Origin: Pedobacter frigiditerrae
Lineage (GTDB): Bacteria; Bacteroidota; Bacteroidia; Sphingobacteriales; Sphingobacteriaceae
Direction of reading: 5' to 3'
Length of the DNA: 64,000 nt
Assembly: GCF_004331645.1 (NCBI RefSeq)
Contig: NZ_SJSK01000001.1
Span: 496,001 to 560,000 of the forward strand
Shown here piece after piece: positions 1-7,866 of this stretch. Under the pieces are notes generated by a model. That model was not told the DNA's origin. It was given only the letters and a program-made list of their open reading frames with translations, and searched no databases. The position numbers and the translations under genes are program-made. Each line of letters opens with the position of its first letter. The stretch's first letter is position 1.

Positions 1-1952
1 AACCAGCTTGGTCTACAGATTCTAAATGGATTTCTTATGTGGCAACATTACCAAATACGGTAAGTGCAGTTTTTCTTTTCAATATTGAAAAAGGAACGCA
101 CACACAGATTACTGATGGAATGAGTAATGCTGCAAATCCAACTTTTAGCAAAGATGGAAAGTATTTATTCTTTATGGCAAGTACCGATGTGGGTTTAACA
201 AATAGCGGTTTGCACATGTCTGCCTATCAGCGCCCAGTTAACTACACTGCCTATGCTTTAATTCTTTCTAAGAAAACGCCTTCATTATATAAAACAGAAA
301 GTGATGAAGAAACTGTAAAAGCAGACGAAACTGAATCTCCCAAGAAAGAAGAGCCTAAAAAGGAAGAGCCTAAGAAAGCGGATAAGGATAAAAAATCGAC
401 TCCAGCAGTTGCTGCTACAACACCACTTAAAAAATCTGTAGAAATTGATTTAGATGATTTAAGCAATAGAATTATTGCATTGCCTCTTACAGGTATATCT
501 GGACTTGATGGTGGTGTAGATGGTCAGTTATTGTTTGTTAAAGGTGGAGAATTAAGTGCTTTGGATTTAAGCAAAATGGAAAGCAAATCTTTAGTTTCTG
601 GTGTGTTTGGTGCAAATGTAAGTGCTGATGGAAAGAGCATGATGTATGCAATGCGTGGTGGATATTACATTGTTCCTGCTGCTCAAAAACCTGCAACGTC
701 TGAAACTGGAAAAATTAAATTAGACGGCATTAAAGTTCTGGTAGACCCAACTGCAGAATGGAAACAAATGTTTAATGAGGTTTGGCAGATGGAGAAAGAA
801 TATTTCTATGCAGAGAATATGCATGGTGCAGATTGGCCAGCTATTAAAGTTAAATATGAGAAGTTTTTACCTTATGTAAATCACCGTTCAGATTTAGCTT
901 ATTTGTTTAATGAAATGATGGGTGAAATGGTTGTTGGGCACAACTATATTTATCCTGGCGACGAGCCTACTGCACCAGCAGTTGGTGTAGGTTTGCTTGG
1001 GGCCGATTATACGATTGAAAATGGTTTCTATAAAATCAGCAAAATCTTTAATCGTTTAGATTGGAACCCAACATTTAAAGCTCCATTGGCAGAACCAGGA
1101 TTAAACATTAACGAGGGAGATTATATTGTTGCCATTAATGGAGTTCCTTTAGATTCTAAAACTTCTATCTACAGTCTTTTTGATTTTAAAGCAGGTAAAC
1201 AAGTAGCTATTAAAGTAAACAGCAAACCAACTTTGGTTGGTGCTAGAGAAGTTGTTGTGGTGCCAATTTCTGCCGCTGCAGAAATGGAATTAAGAAAAAT
1301 GGCTTGGGTTGAAAAGAACCGTAAAAAAGTTGATGAATTAAGTGGTGGTCAAATTGCTTATGTGTATATGCCAAATACAGGTCAAGACGGCTTCACTTAT
1401 TTTAATCGTTACTACTTCTCACAAATGGATAAAAAAGCCTTGTTGCTAGACGAACGTAATAATGGCGGTGGTTCTGTTGCCGATTATGTCATCGATTTAT
1501 TAAGTCGCGAATTGGTAAGCTATTGGGCAATTAGGGATGGTAAAAGTTTTACCACGCCAGGTAATGGTATTTTTGGGCCAAAGGCGATGTTGATTAATGA
1601 AAATGCAGGTTCTGGTGGCGATATGATGCCATATATGTTCAAAGAAAAAGGATTAGGCAAATTGGTTGGGCGTACAACGATGGGAATTTTGGTAGGTATT
1701 AGTGGTTATCCGTCGTTATTAGATGGTGGTAGCATTACCTCTCCAAACTTTGGAATTTATGATACGAGCGGTAAATGGATTATAGAAAACGAAGGTGTTG
1801 CACCAGATGTTTTTATAGAGCAAACTCCAAAAGATTTATTAGATGGTAAAGACCCTCAACTAGAACGCACCATCAAATTGCTACAAGATGAGATGAAAAC
1901 CTATAAATATCCTAATGTTTCTAAACCAAAAGACCCAATTAGAGGGCATTAA
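1..1952 (+). CDS. Tricorn-like S41 family peptidase, 3' part (5' end outside window)
   Basis: The frame is open from base 3, so the GTG at 39 is not the true start; the N-terminus lies upstream of the window. The first ~90 visible residues read as the end of a TolB/WD40-like propeller (FSKDGKYLFF). Next comes a charged linker with EEPKK repeats, more propeller-like sequence, a C1-type helical region (EVWQMEKEYFYAENMHG), a PDZ domain (VGVGLLGADY, then INEGDYIVAINGVPL) and a C-terminal S41 protease domain with LLLDERNNGGGS and NENAGSGGD, which should hold the nucleophilic serine. In family terms it is a periplasmic or exported processing protease of the tricorn/TSP group that trims peptides. 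The next gene is convergent. Family assignment is firm; the substrate is unknown. Confidence 0.9.
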   Translation, partial: PAWSTDSKWISYVATLPNTVSAVFLFNIEKGTHTQITDGMSNAANPTFSKDGKYLFFMASTDVGLTNSGLHMSAYQRPVNYTAYALILSKKTPSLYKTESDEETVKADETESPKKEEPKKEEPKKADKDKKSTPAVAATTPLKKSVEIDLDDLSNRIIALPLTGISGLDGGVDGQLLFVKGGELSALDLSKMESKSLVSGVFGANVSADGKSMMYAMRGGYYIVPAAQKPATSETGKIKLDGIKVLVDPTAEWKQMFNEVWQMEKEYFYAENMHGADWPAIKVKYEKFLPYVNHRSDLAYLFNEMMGEMVVGHNYIYPGDEPTAPAVGVGLLGADYTIENGFYKISKIFNRLDWNPTFKAPLAEPGLNINEGDYIVAINGVPLDSKTSIYSLFDFKAGKQVAIKVNSKPTLVGAREVVVVPISAAAEMELRKMAWVEKNRKKVDELSGGQIAYVYMPNTGQDGFTYFNRYYFSQMDKKALLLDERNNGGGSVADYVIDLLSRELVSYWAIRDGKSFTTPGNGIFGPKAMLINENAGSGGDMMPYMFKEKGLGKLVGRTTMGILVGISGYPSLLDGGSITSPNFGIYDTSGKWIIENEGVAPDVFIEQTPKDLLDGKDPQLERTIKLLQDEMKTYKYPNVSKPKDPIRGH

Positions 1953-1961
1953 AAAAGATAG

Positions 1962-1994
1962 CAGTTTCAGTTGGCAATTGTTAACTGAAAACTG
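1962..1994. terminator. Hairpin between convergent genes
   Basis: CAGTTTCAGTT and AACTGAAAACTG form a near-perfect stem of about 11 bp around a 10-nt loop, exactly between the stop of the S41 peptidase and the stop of the GNAT gene. There is no long T-run. It probably stops or stabilises transcripts from both sides and may be a copy of a dispersed palindrome. Confidence 0.5.
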
Positions 1995-2492
1995 TTAACT
2001 GAATTGCAGTTCCATTACAAAATCATCCATAACGAATCCGTTGCCAATATCTATGGTAACGGATTCGTTTATTTTAAAGCCACTTTTAAGGTAAAAGTCT
2101 TTCGATTTATTATTCTTGTTTACGTTGAGCTCAAGTGATTTCCCGCCTTTGCGTTTAGCTAAGTTAATTACTTCATTCATTAATATTTTGCCCACACCTT
2201 TGCCATGCATTTCTGGCAACACATAAATTTTGTGCAGTTTATATATATCACTTTCTGTATCTACAATAGAATAACAAGCAAAACCTACATCCTTATCTTC
2301 TTCAGAAGCCATTAAAAAAACATAACCTTTTTCTAACTGAGTTAACAATTCGCCTTGGTTATACATCAGTTTGAGCATGTAATTTATTTGTTCTTCGCTA
2401 ATGTATTGTCCATAAGTATTTGGCCAAATTCTTTCTGCTAAATCTGCCACTATCGGCATATCTTCGGTTTTACCTCTTCTTAAAAGTATCAT
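1995..2492 (-). CDS. GNAT family N-acetyltransferase
   Basis: A 165-residue protein with the GNAT fold order: N-terminal RRGKTEDMPIVADLAE, then GFACYSIV, KLHKIYVLPEMHGKGVGKILM (the acetyl-CoA binding motif A, R/QxxGxG/A type), and LELNVNKNNKSKDFYLKSGF (motif B). Such enzymes move an acetyl group from acetyl-CoA to an amine; the substrate cannot be read from sequence. The start codon overlaps the stop codon of the upstream TPK-like gene by 4 nt (ATGA), so the two are probably translated together. This is a cytoplasmic protein without signal or membrane segments. It ends only about 40 bp from the convergent S41 peptidase gene. Confidence 0.88.
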   Translation of the reverse strand: MILLRRGKTEDMPIVADLAERIWPNTYGQYISEEQINYMLKLMYNQGELLTQLEKGYVFLMASEEDKDVGFACYSIVDTESDIYKLHKIYVLPEMHGKGVGKILMNEVINLAKRKGGKSLELNVNKNNKSKDFYLKSGFKINESVTIDIGNGFVMDDFVMELQFS

Positions 2493-3052
2493 AACAATTC
2501 TGTCAAAAACAAATATTCGGTTATAAATTCAAAACTCACAAAACCGTCTTTCATTACCTCAAAACTTCCCTCGTCAATTGGTTTTAAATTACTGGTTTCG
2601 AAATAAGAAATGATGTCTATTTTAAAAATTGTACCAGCCGGTTTCCAAACACTAAAACCAGGTTTTACAGGATAACTCTTCTCAGTTTCTGTAAATAGAA
2701 CAATGTCTATTTCTGTAATTAGGTGTGCTAAATCATCAAATTTATTTTCTTTACTGATGATGTTTACTGCCGGGTATTTCTCTGCTACCAAATATTTAAC
2801 AACTGCTTGCAAGCTTTCTGTTGGAGAGAGAATCCATTTTGTGTTTTCCTGAATGTGGGCGCTTTCTTCGTTTCCAATAACCACATCTACCTTTAAACCC
2901 AAAGAGATTGCTTTTTCATATTCGCTACTTGCCACTAATAAAGTCGGGCTCCATTCTAATAACTGGCCAAGATACTCCTCGTTAAAATTGCCTAAATGAT
3001 GTATATATAAAGCTGGCTCTTGTTTTTCTCTTACAATGTGATGTGATGACAT
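2489..3052 (-). CDS. Thiamine pyrophosphokinase-like protein, probably catalytically degenerate
   Basis: A 187-residue cytoplasmic protein. The N-terminal half has the layout of thiamine pyrophosphokinase (TPK): WSPTLLVASSEYEKAISLGLKVDVVIGNEES. A typical TPK reads ADGGA.....G..PD.IIGDFDS here. The second strand lines up, but the metal-binding acidic motif GDFDS is GNEES and the ADGG turn is ASSE. The C-terminal part (SVWKPAGTIFKIDI, FEVMKDGFVSFEF) recalls the TPK beta-domain that binds thiamine. Bacteroidota genomes commonly carry such a protein annotated as TPK. It is coupled to the GNAT gene (4-nt overlap). Activity as a real TPK is doubtful; a binding or regulatory role is possible. The family link is moderate because it rests on short motifs. 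Confidence 0.6.
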   Translation of the reverse strand: MSSHHIVREKQEPALYIHHLGNFNEEYLGQLLEWSPTLLVASSEYEKAISLGLKVDVVIGNEESAHIQENTKWILSPTESLQAVVKYLVAEKYPAVNIISKENKFDDLAHLITEIDIVLFTETEKSYPVKPGFSVWKPAGTIFKIDIISYFETSNLKPIDEGSFEVMKDGFVSFEFITEYLFLTELL

Positions 3053-3097
3053 AAAGCGAAGTTAAATTAATTTTAGATTTACCAAACTTGTCTCTTG

Positions 3098-3161
3098 CAG
3101 ATGATGCTAATTACGCAGATTTTGACCTGACTTTATCTGCGTGATCTGCAAAATCAGCGGG
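3098..3161. repeat. Dispersed intergenic repeat (ATCTGCG type), copy
   Basis: The gap upstream of the TPK-like gene holds GATGATGCTAATTACGCAGA then ATCTGCGTGATCTGC and AGCGGG. The same words recur at 13381-13484 and 13495-13576. It is non-coding and looks like one copy of a short interspersed element with GCAGAT / ATCTGC ends. Confidence 0.5.
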
Positions 3162-3172
3162 CAATAATTAAG

Positions 3173-3781
3173 TTAATTCTCTTTTATAAAAGAAGAATTC
3201 TTAAAAGCATTCAACAAATTTTCTTTATCAGTTTCATTGTTATAATTAATATTCACGCCAAAATCATAACCTTTTATCAATTGGTTAAACATAATTTGAT
3301 TCATTAAAACTTCACCAGTTGGCCCATAAATTTTAATGTTAAACGTCTGAAAGGTTAGCCCAGCTATTTCTTCCTTTCCTGACAAGGTATCAATTTTAAT
3401 CTTCTGATTGGTGTAAGTATCGAATATCAATTTTTTAATCAACTGATTATTGACTAGGTAATCTCCTGCCTTTTTTTCCGCGTAAGGCTCTATCGTTGCG
3501 CCAAAAGAATTGAATTGATTTTTCTGAAAATTAACTAAATGCCTTAAGCTGTCCATTTTTATATCGCCTTCGGCAACTTTTCCAATTGCTTCTTTTCCCT
3601 TTTGCTCGTTAGCTGCAATTCTAGATTGGCTTAAAGACTGAAAACCTGCTGGAATTTCAATTGTCCAACCAATTTCCTCATTAGTATAAGTTTCAAGTTT
3701 TGGTTTTTCTTGTTTGGGTGATGAATTACAGGCTATAAATATGGTAATCACAGCAAAAATAGAGAATAGGATTGTTTTCAT
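3173..3781 (-). CDS. Hypothetical lipoprotein
   Basis: A 202-residue protein with a lipoprotein signal: MKTILFSIFAVITIFIAC, with Cys18 as the likely lipidation site, followed by NSSPKQEKP. The mature part starts with TYTNEEIGWTIEIPAGFQSLS, a pattern seen in proteins of the PsbP/MOG1-like alpha-beta sandwich type that bind or sense at the envelope, and ends with an FKNSSF element also typical of that group. No catalytic motif is visible. It is a single gene, with its 3' end on the TPK side and a divergent DUF1579 gene starting 50 bp upstream. The function is unknown; the PsbP/Mog1-like comparison is an impression from motif style, not a search. Confidence 0.75.
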   Translation of the reverse strand: MKTILFSIFAVITIFIACNSSPKQEKPKLETYTNEEIGWTIEIPAGFQSLSQSRIAANEQKGKEAIGKVAEGDIKMDSLRHLVNFQKNQFNSFGATIEPYAEKKAGDYLVNNQLIKKLIFDTYTNQKIKIDTLSGKEEIAGLTFQTFNIKIYGPTGEVLMNQIMFNQLIKGYDFGVNINYNNETDKENLLNAFKNSSFIKEN

Positions 3782-3834
3782 AGAAATAGGTTTGACTAAC
3801 CGTAAATTTAAATAAATTCTGTATTTTAGTGTTG

Positions 3835-4335
3835 ATGAGCAAAAGTAAATTCGAAATTAGCAGAGAAAGTGGTCAACATTTAAGGCTGGCTGCATTAGTA
3901 GGTAGTTGGGATGGCAACACTCGTACTTGGTTTGAGAAAGATATATTGGCTGATGAATCGCCGATGCGTGGAAAAATAACCCTATTAATGGATGGGCGTT
4001 TTCTAAACTATGAATACGAAGGCACGTTAAACGGTAAACCATACGAAGGTAGAATGACCTGGGCTTATGATTTAGGTAATGAGAAATGCCAATGCAGCTG
4101 GATAGATACCTTCCATATGGGAACAGCCATTATGCATTCTGAAGGCTCGGAAACTGGAAATGGTTTTTCGGTTACTGGCCAATATGGTTGGATTGGAATT
4201 GATGCGCCTTGGAGCTGGAGAACAGAATTAGAGATTATTAACTCAGACCAATTTATATTGAGGGCCTATAATATTTCGCCAGAAGGAGACGAGGCAAAAG
4301 CCACAGAAACCATTTATCACAGGATAAAGCTGTAG
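3835..4335 (+). CDS. DUF1579 family protein
   Basis: The reading frame can be opened at a GTG at 3829, but the ATG at 3835 gives the more natural start (MSKSKFEISRESG). The protein is about 166 residues, with LVGSWDGNTRTWFE, MDGRFLNYEYEGTLNGKPYEG, TWAYDLGNEKCQCSWIDTFH and VTGQYGWIG. These match the lipocalin-like beta-barrel DUF1579, which is annotated only as unknown function. There is no signal peptide, so it is cytoplasmic. It is divergent from the lipoprotein gene at 3173-3781 and followed by a hairpin at 4338. Family assignment is good; the biochemical role is unknown. Confidence 0.8.
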   Translation: MSKSKFEISRESGQHLRLAALVGSWDGNTRTWFEKDILADESPMRGKITLLMDGRFLNYEYEGTLNGKPYEGRMTWAYDLGNEKCQCSWIDTFHMGTAIMHSEGSETGNGFSVTGQYGWIGIDAPWSWRTELEIINSDQFILRAYNISPEGDEAKATETIYHRIKL

Positions 4336-4337
4336 TT

Positions 4338-4360
4338 TCGGTCGGTGAGACACCAACCGA
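4338..4360. repeat. Palindromic unit after the DUF1579 gene
   Basis: TCGGTCGGTG-AGA-CACCAACCGA is a 10-bp stem with one mismatch and a 3-nt loop, directly after the DUF1579 stop. There is no T-tract, so it may be a dispersed palindrome that protects the 3' end of the mRNA rather than an intrinsic terminator. Confidence 0.5.
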
Positions 4361-4412
4361 TAGATGCTCAGTGTTCAACTCCCTCACTTCTGGGGTGGGG
4401 TAAGGTGAAGCT

Positions 4413-4446
4413 TAAAAAAAGTGGATTTGACATCCATCAAATCCAC
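4413..4446 (-). terminator. Intrinsic terminator of the 4474-6042 lipoprotein gene
   Basis: A perfect 10-bp stem (GTGGATTTGA / TCAAATCCAC) with a 6-nt loop. Read on the minus strand it is followed by seven T residues. It lies 28 bp beyond the stop of the minus-strand gene. Confidence 0.85.
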
Positions 4447-4473
4447 TGTGGTAACCAAAAAAACTAATCTAAT

Positions 4474-6042
4474 CTATCCCCTGCTAATACTACCACCGAT
4501 TTGAGTTACTACGTTGGTAGTAGTAAAAGTAGTTCCTTGCGTACCAGAAGTATAAGTTCCAGTTAAGTATAATCCATAAAAGTTAGTTGCTTCTGCAGAA
4601 ACACTTCCGCCAGTATAAACTGTATAGGCGGTGCTTGCTTTTAATTTAGAGCTAGCATAAACTAATGTTGTATAGGCTTTTGGAGCTAAAAATGTGAGTG
4701 CTTCTGTGCCGTCTGCCGCTTCAATATGTATAATTTTGTTTGCTGCACCACTTCCCATAACCACACTTCTTACTGTACTTACGCTTGCAGTTGGTCCGCT
4801 GGTTGAGCCTGCAATACCTACCACCAATCCACCTGTTATTTTTAATGTTCTCGCATCGCAATCTATACTAGCCTCCGGAGAATTTGCGCCGATTACTACA
4901 GTTTTGCCTCCTGTTATTGTTAAAGTTCCATTAGAATCTATCGCATCATTATTTGTAGCATAAGCATAAATATTTCCTCCGTTTATATAAATTGCTTTTG
5001 CAGCGTTAATTCCATCATCGTATGTGTTAATAGCAATTGTTCCTTTGTTAATGGTTAAAACCCCTTTACTTTCAATGCCTTCACCTTTGGTGGATGTTAC
5101 TGTAATTGTTCCTCCGTTTATAGTTACATACGGAATAATTGTCGCGTCGGCTCCTTCATAAGATGCAGAAATTCCTTTATCAACTGTTGTTGTGGTAATG
5201 GTACCATCGTTAATAATCACGTGGCCTTCATCTGCCTGAATTCCATCGCCCGTGGCTGTAATTTTAAGAGTTCCTCCGTCTATGATAATAGCATCATTGG
5301 TATGAATTCCATCTGAAACGGCACTTGTTACATTAATATTTCCTTCAATTACTCTTAAATAATCATCACTTGCGATGGCGTGTTTACAATTGCTTTTTAC
5401 ATTTAAAGTTCCAGTACCCAAAAACACCATTTGACCTTCACTAAAAATAGTTCCCTTCGTATCCTCAGTTGAAGTTGCATAAGTTGTGCCATCTGCTAAA
5501 GTATTTGTGGTGCCCTCTTTAACTTCTATAAAAGACCTCTTTGATGATTGAATATTTATCGCAGGACCATCATTATTAGTTATGGTTGCTCCATTTAAAG
5601 TTAGTTTGAATTTTTTATCGCTGTAAACTTTAACAGAACCATTAGTGGTTGTCCCTGAGATTTGAAAATCAACGCCAGTAGCTGTTGAGGTAATGATTAC
5701 ATCTCCTCCACTTTGTGTAATGGCAACACCAGAAGCGGATAAAGGATTAGTAATTGTAATTGTTGTGCCAAATGTGATAGATACCACACTGCCAAAAGTA
5801 GAGTTGGCTATTAAATCATCTACATTTGCGCCAACTTCTGTTGAACCTTCGGCGATGCCAGAAGTAATGCTTGTGTTATCAATTACAGAAGTTTTACCTG
5901 AACCTGTGGTTGTGGTGGAGATTTCGGTAGTACTAGCCGTCGTGCTGCTTTTTTTGCATCCGCTAATAAAGATTAACAAGCCGATCATCATTGCTGCCGC
6001 TAATACAAAAATATTAGTCTCTATGTTTTTCTTCGAATTCAT
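4474..6042 (-). CDS. Carbohydrate-binding domain lipoprotein, Cthe_2159-like beta-helix (DUF4353)
   Basis: A 522-residue Thr/Ser-rich protein with a long N-terminal segment ending LLIFISGCKKSS, which is a lipobox with Cys29. After a low-complexity Ser/Thr linker (about residues 32-60), the body is a repeated beta-helix ladder of ~25-residue coils: GVAITQSGGDVIITS, LTITGGKTVVIG, AIYINGGNIYAYATNNDAIDSNG, KGEGIESKGVLTINKG, YDDGINAAKAIYINGG. This is the pattern of the Cthe_2159 / DUF4353 family, calcium-dependent polygalacturonate- or cellulose-binding right-handed beta-helices. The asparagine/aspartate ladder (D-A/G-I) fits calcium binding. It is probably anchored on the cell surface and takes part in adhesion or glycan binding. 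It stands alone, with its own terminator. Confidence 0.82.
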   Translation of the reverse strand: MNSKKNIETNIFVLAAAMMIGLLIFISGCKKSSTTASTTEISTTTTGSGKTSVIDNTSITSGIAEGSTEVGANVDDLIANSTFGSVVSITFGTTITITNPLSASGVAITQSGGDVIITSTATGVDFQISGTTTNGSVKVYSDKKFKLTLNGATITNNDGPAINIQSSKRSFIEVKEGTTNTLADGTTYATSTEDTKGTIFSEGQMVFLGTGTLNVKSNCKHAIASDDYLRVIEGNINVTSAVSDGIHTNDAIIIDGGTLKITATGDGIQADEGHVIINDGTITTTTVDKGISASYEGADATIIPYVTINGGTITVTSTKGEGIESKGVLTINKGTIAINTYDDGINAAKAIYINGGNIYAYATNNDAIDSNGTLTITGGKTVVIGANSPEASIDCDARTLKITGGLVVGIAGSTSGPTASVSTVRSVVMGSGAANKIIHIEAADGTEALTFLAPKAYTTLVYASSKLKASTAYTVYTGGSVSAEATNFYGLYLTGTYTSGTQGTTFTTTNVVTQIGGSISRG

Positions 6043-6188
6043 GTACTTAAATATTAAGGTTAAACATTTGATGTTTCAAACATAAATACTTAAATATTTA
6101 AAAAAACTAAGTGTCGATAAAGAAGAATATTGTATCGCTAAGTGACTTTAATTTAACATCTATTAACAAAATTTTAATGAATAAGTAT

Positions 6189-6226
6189 CGTCATACTGAA
6201 CTTGTTTCAGCATCCAGCTTCTAGGA
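6189..6226. repeat. Possible dispersed intergenic element
   Basis: The stretch ATACTGAACTTGTTTCAGCA, containing the near-palindrome CTGAACTTGTTTCAG, sits just past the 3' end of the alkylation repair gene. This wording is common between genes of Pedobacter-type genomes in my memory; only one copy is in the window. Confidence 0.3.
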
Positions 6227-6233
6227 AAGCGAC

Positions 6234-7331
6234 CTAAAGCAATTCAAAATCCCCAATTACAGTTTCTACCCCATTAACCATAATTGATAATTTATGGTAC
6301 CCAGTATAAAATTTTCTAGTGGTAATTAACTTAAAGCTTTGCCTACGTTTTACTTTTATCTCCGCACCTTCGGGATAAGATTTCTCGTTGATCTTAAAAA
6401 CTTTACCAGCTAAGCCACCATTATTTTTCAAGTAATAAAGCGTGTATTCTAACCTGATGTAACGCTCAATTTTATCTTCATTTTTAATGATGAAAGAAAA
6501 CTCCACCTCGCCACCAATATTAATTTTTGGCGTTTCAATCTTAAAATCAATAACCGATAAATGCGTAGCATCTAAACCATAAAAACTTAAAATTTCTGGG
6601 TGCCCACTTTTCAATAGACTTCTGCAAGCATGTTTAATAATCGCATCAGTTTCTTTGCCCAAACCTTTCCATTTTTTGGCAATACCGATAACAACTTCAG
6701 GATTATCTTTTGTGATGTCGTTTAAATTATTGGCAACACTTCGCCTTACATATTCAGATGAGTCGTTCTTTAAGTTTTCTAAAATTGGAAGGATTAGTGC
6801 AGGGTCTTTTTTTAGTGCCGGAATTGCTGCACCCCAAGGTAATCTTGGTCTGCTTCCTTCACTTGCAAAACGGCGAACGTGATGGTTTGCGTGTGTTGAC
6901 ATTTTCAACATTTCATCCATCATTTGATCGCCATATTTTAAGAGAAATGGCCTCACTGCAAATTCTGCACTTATAAACTGGGTTAAAAACTCCAAGGCTA
7001 TAACAGAATTTTCAAAATCATCTAATCCATAAGTGGCTATATAATCTGGCAAAAACATAAATACCAAGCCCTGTTCTCCAAAACCATCTGCTCTTAATTG
7101 CTCAACAATTAGCTCCATCAATTTTGCACTTTCTGCAAAATCTTTTGGCATAAAACCATGAAGGACTCTTGTTGTGTGCTGCACTCTTTCTTTCCATTCC
7201 ATTTTATAAAAAGCATCCGACAAAATAGATTTCATGAATTTTTCAGGCACAAAATCAGGTATAACTTTTTCAAAGCTAGATGCCAATCTTTCGAAAAATG
7301 GTTTATTATAGATGTCTTTAATTAATCCCAT
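6234..7331 (-). CDS. AlkC-type DNA alkylation repair protein
   Basis: A 365-residue cytoplasmic protein. Residues ~1-250 are HEAT-like repeats of the AlkC/AlkD superfamily: MGLIKDIYNKPFFERLASSF, FMKSILSDAFYKMEWKERVQH, VLHGFMPKDF, HANHHVRRFASEGSRPRLPW, and NDSSEYVRRSVANNLNDITKDNP. The family removes N3-alkyl (AlkC) or N7-alkyl (AlkD) purines without base flipping. The RFASEGSRPRLPWG motif and the C-terminal Ig-like domain (~260-365; IGGEVEFSFIIKN, YTLYYLKNNGG, FYTGYHKLSIMVNG) point to AlkC, since some AlkC proteins carry this extra domain against the DNA. It is a single gene, with no co-transcribed neighbour on the minus strand. Confidence 0.88.
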   Translation of the reverse strand: MGLIKDIYNKPFFERLASSFEKVIPDFVPEKFMKSILSDAFYKMEWKERVQHTTRVLHGFMPKDFAESAKLMELIVEQLRADGFGEQGLVFMFLPDYIATYGLDDFENSVIALEFLTQFISAEFAVRPFLLKYGDQMMDEMLKMSTHANHHVRRFASEGSRPRLPWGAAIPALKKDPALILPILENLKNDSSEYVRRSVANNLNDITKDNPEVVIGIAKKWKGLGKETDAIIKHACRSLLKSGHPEILSFYGLDATHLSVIDFKIETPKINIGGEVEFSFIIKNEDKIERYIRLEYTLYYLKNNGGLAGKVFKINEKSYPEGAEIKVKRRQSFKLITTRKFYTGYHKLSIMVNGVETVIGDFELL

Positions 7332-7866
7332 AAGGAAAATGATTACATAGATTTAATTTGATTGCACAGATGGGAATAAACCATCAAGACGTTTGGAAAA
7401 TTAAGCAAAGAATTGGAGCAGTTACAAACAAGATTTCAACAAAAATCAGCTATAGAAAATTTACAGACTTTACTAACAATTACGCAATTTTCCATTATGG
7501 TTATTCTTTCAAAACCTTAATTACATTACTAATTAAATGATAGCAAAATACCTAATTATAGGTATTTCTTTTTGTTTTTAATATGTTGAGATTTAGTAAA
7601 TAAAATTAACTAAAAACCAAATTTGAATTAACCCAAGCGATAAAGAGAAGCTAAACATCCAATAAATGGATTGGTAACAAACTCTTATTCGTAAACACTG
7701 GCTCTCAAATCCAGTAAATTTTTATTTTATGGAAAGACATTACTGTCCTTTATGGGCTAGTTTTTGGTTTCATCATAAGTGTTCAAATTGCAACACTTGA
7801 AATTGGTAAAAACCGATTACAAACTCCTATACCTAATAATTTTAATGCACTCAAATACTAAAAATC
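7332..7866. other. Gene-poor gap with possible ORF remnants
   Basis: There is no intact gene in 535 bp. Two short plus-strand frames without a start codon read like protein: about 7379-7522 (containing ELEQLQTRFQQKSAIENLQ, stop after ILSKP) and 7718-7861 (FILWKDITVLYGLVFGF, then ISVQIATLEIGKNR). Neither is recognised. A 60-codon frame at 7358-7540 opens only at TTG and looks unreal. No -33/-7 promoter was identified for the operon that starts at 7867. Confidence 0.35.

Noticed and set aside
4694..6085. Long plus-strand frames opposite the Thr/Ser-rich beta-helix gene
   Set aside because: They are mirror frames of the repetitive coding sequence; the minus-strand protein has a lipobox and clear repeat pattern.
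7358..7540. 60-codon frame in the 7.3-7.9 kb gap
   Set aside because: Opens only at TTG; the neighbouring frame reads more like protein, and no homologue comes to mind.
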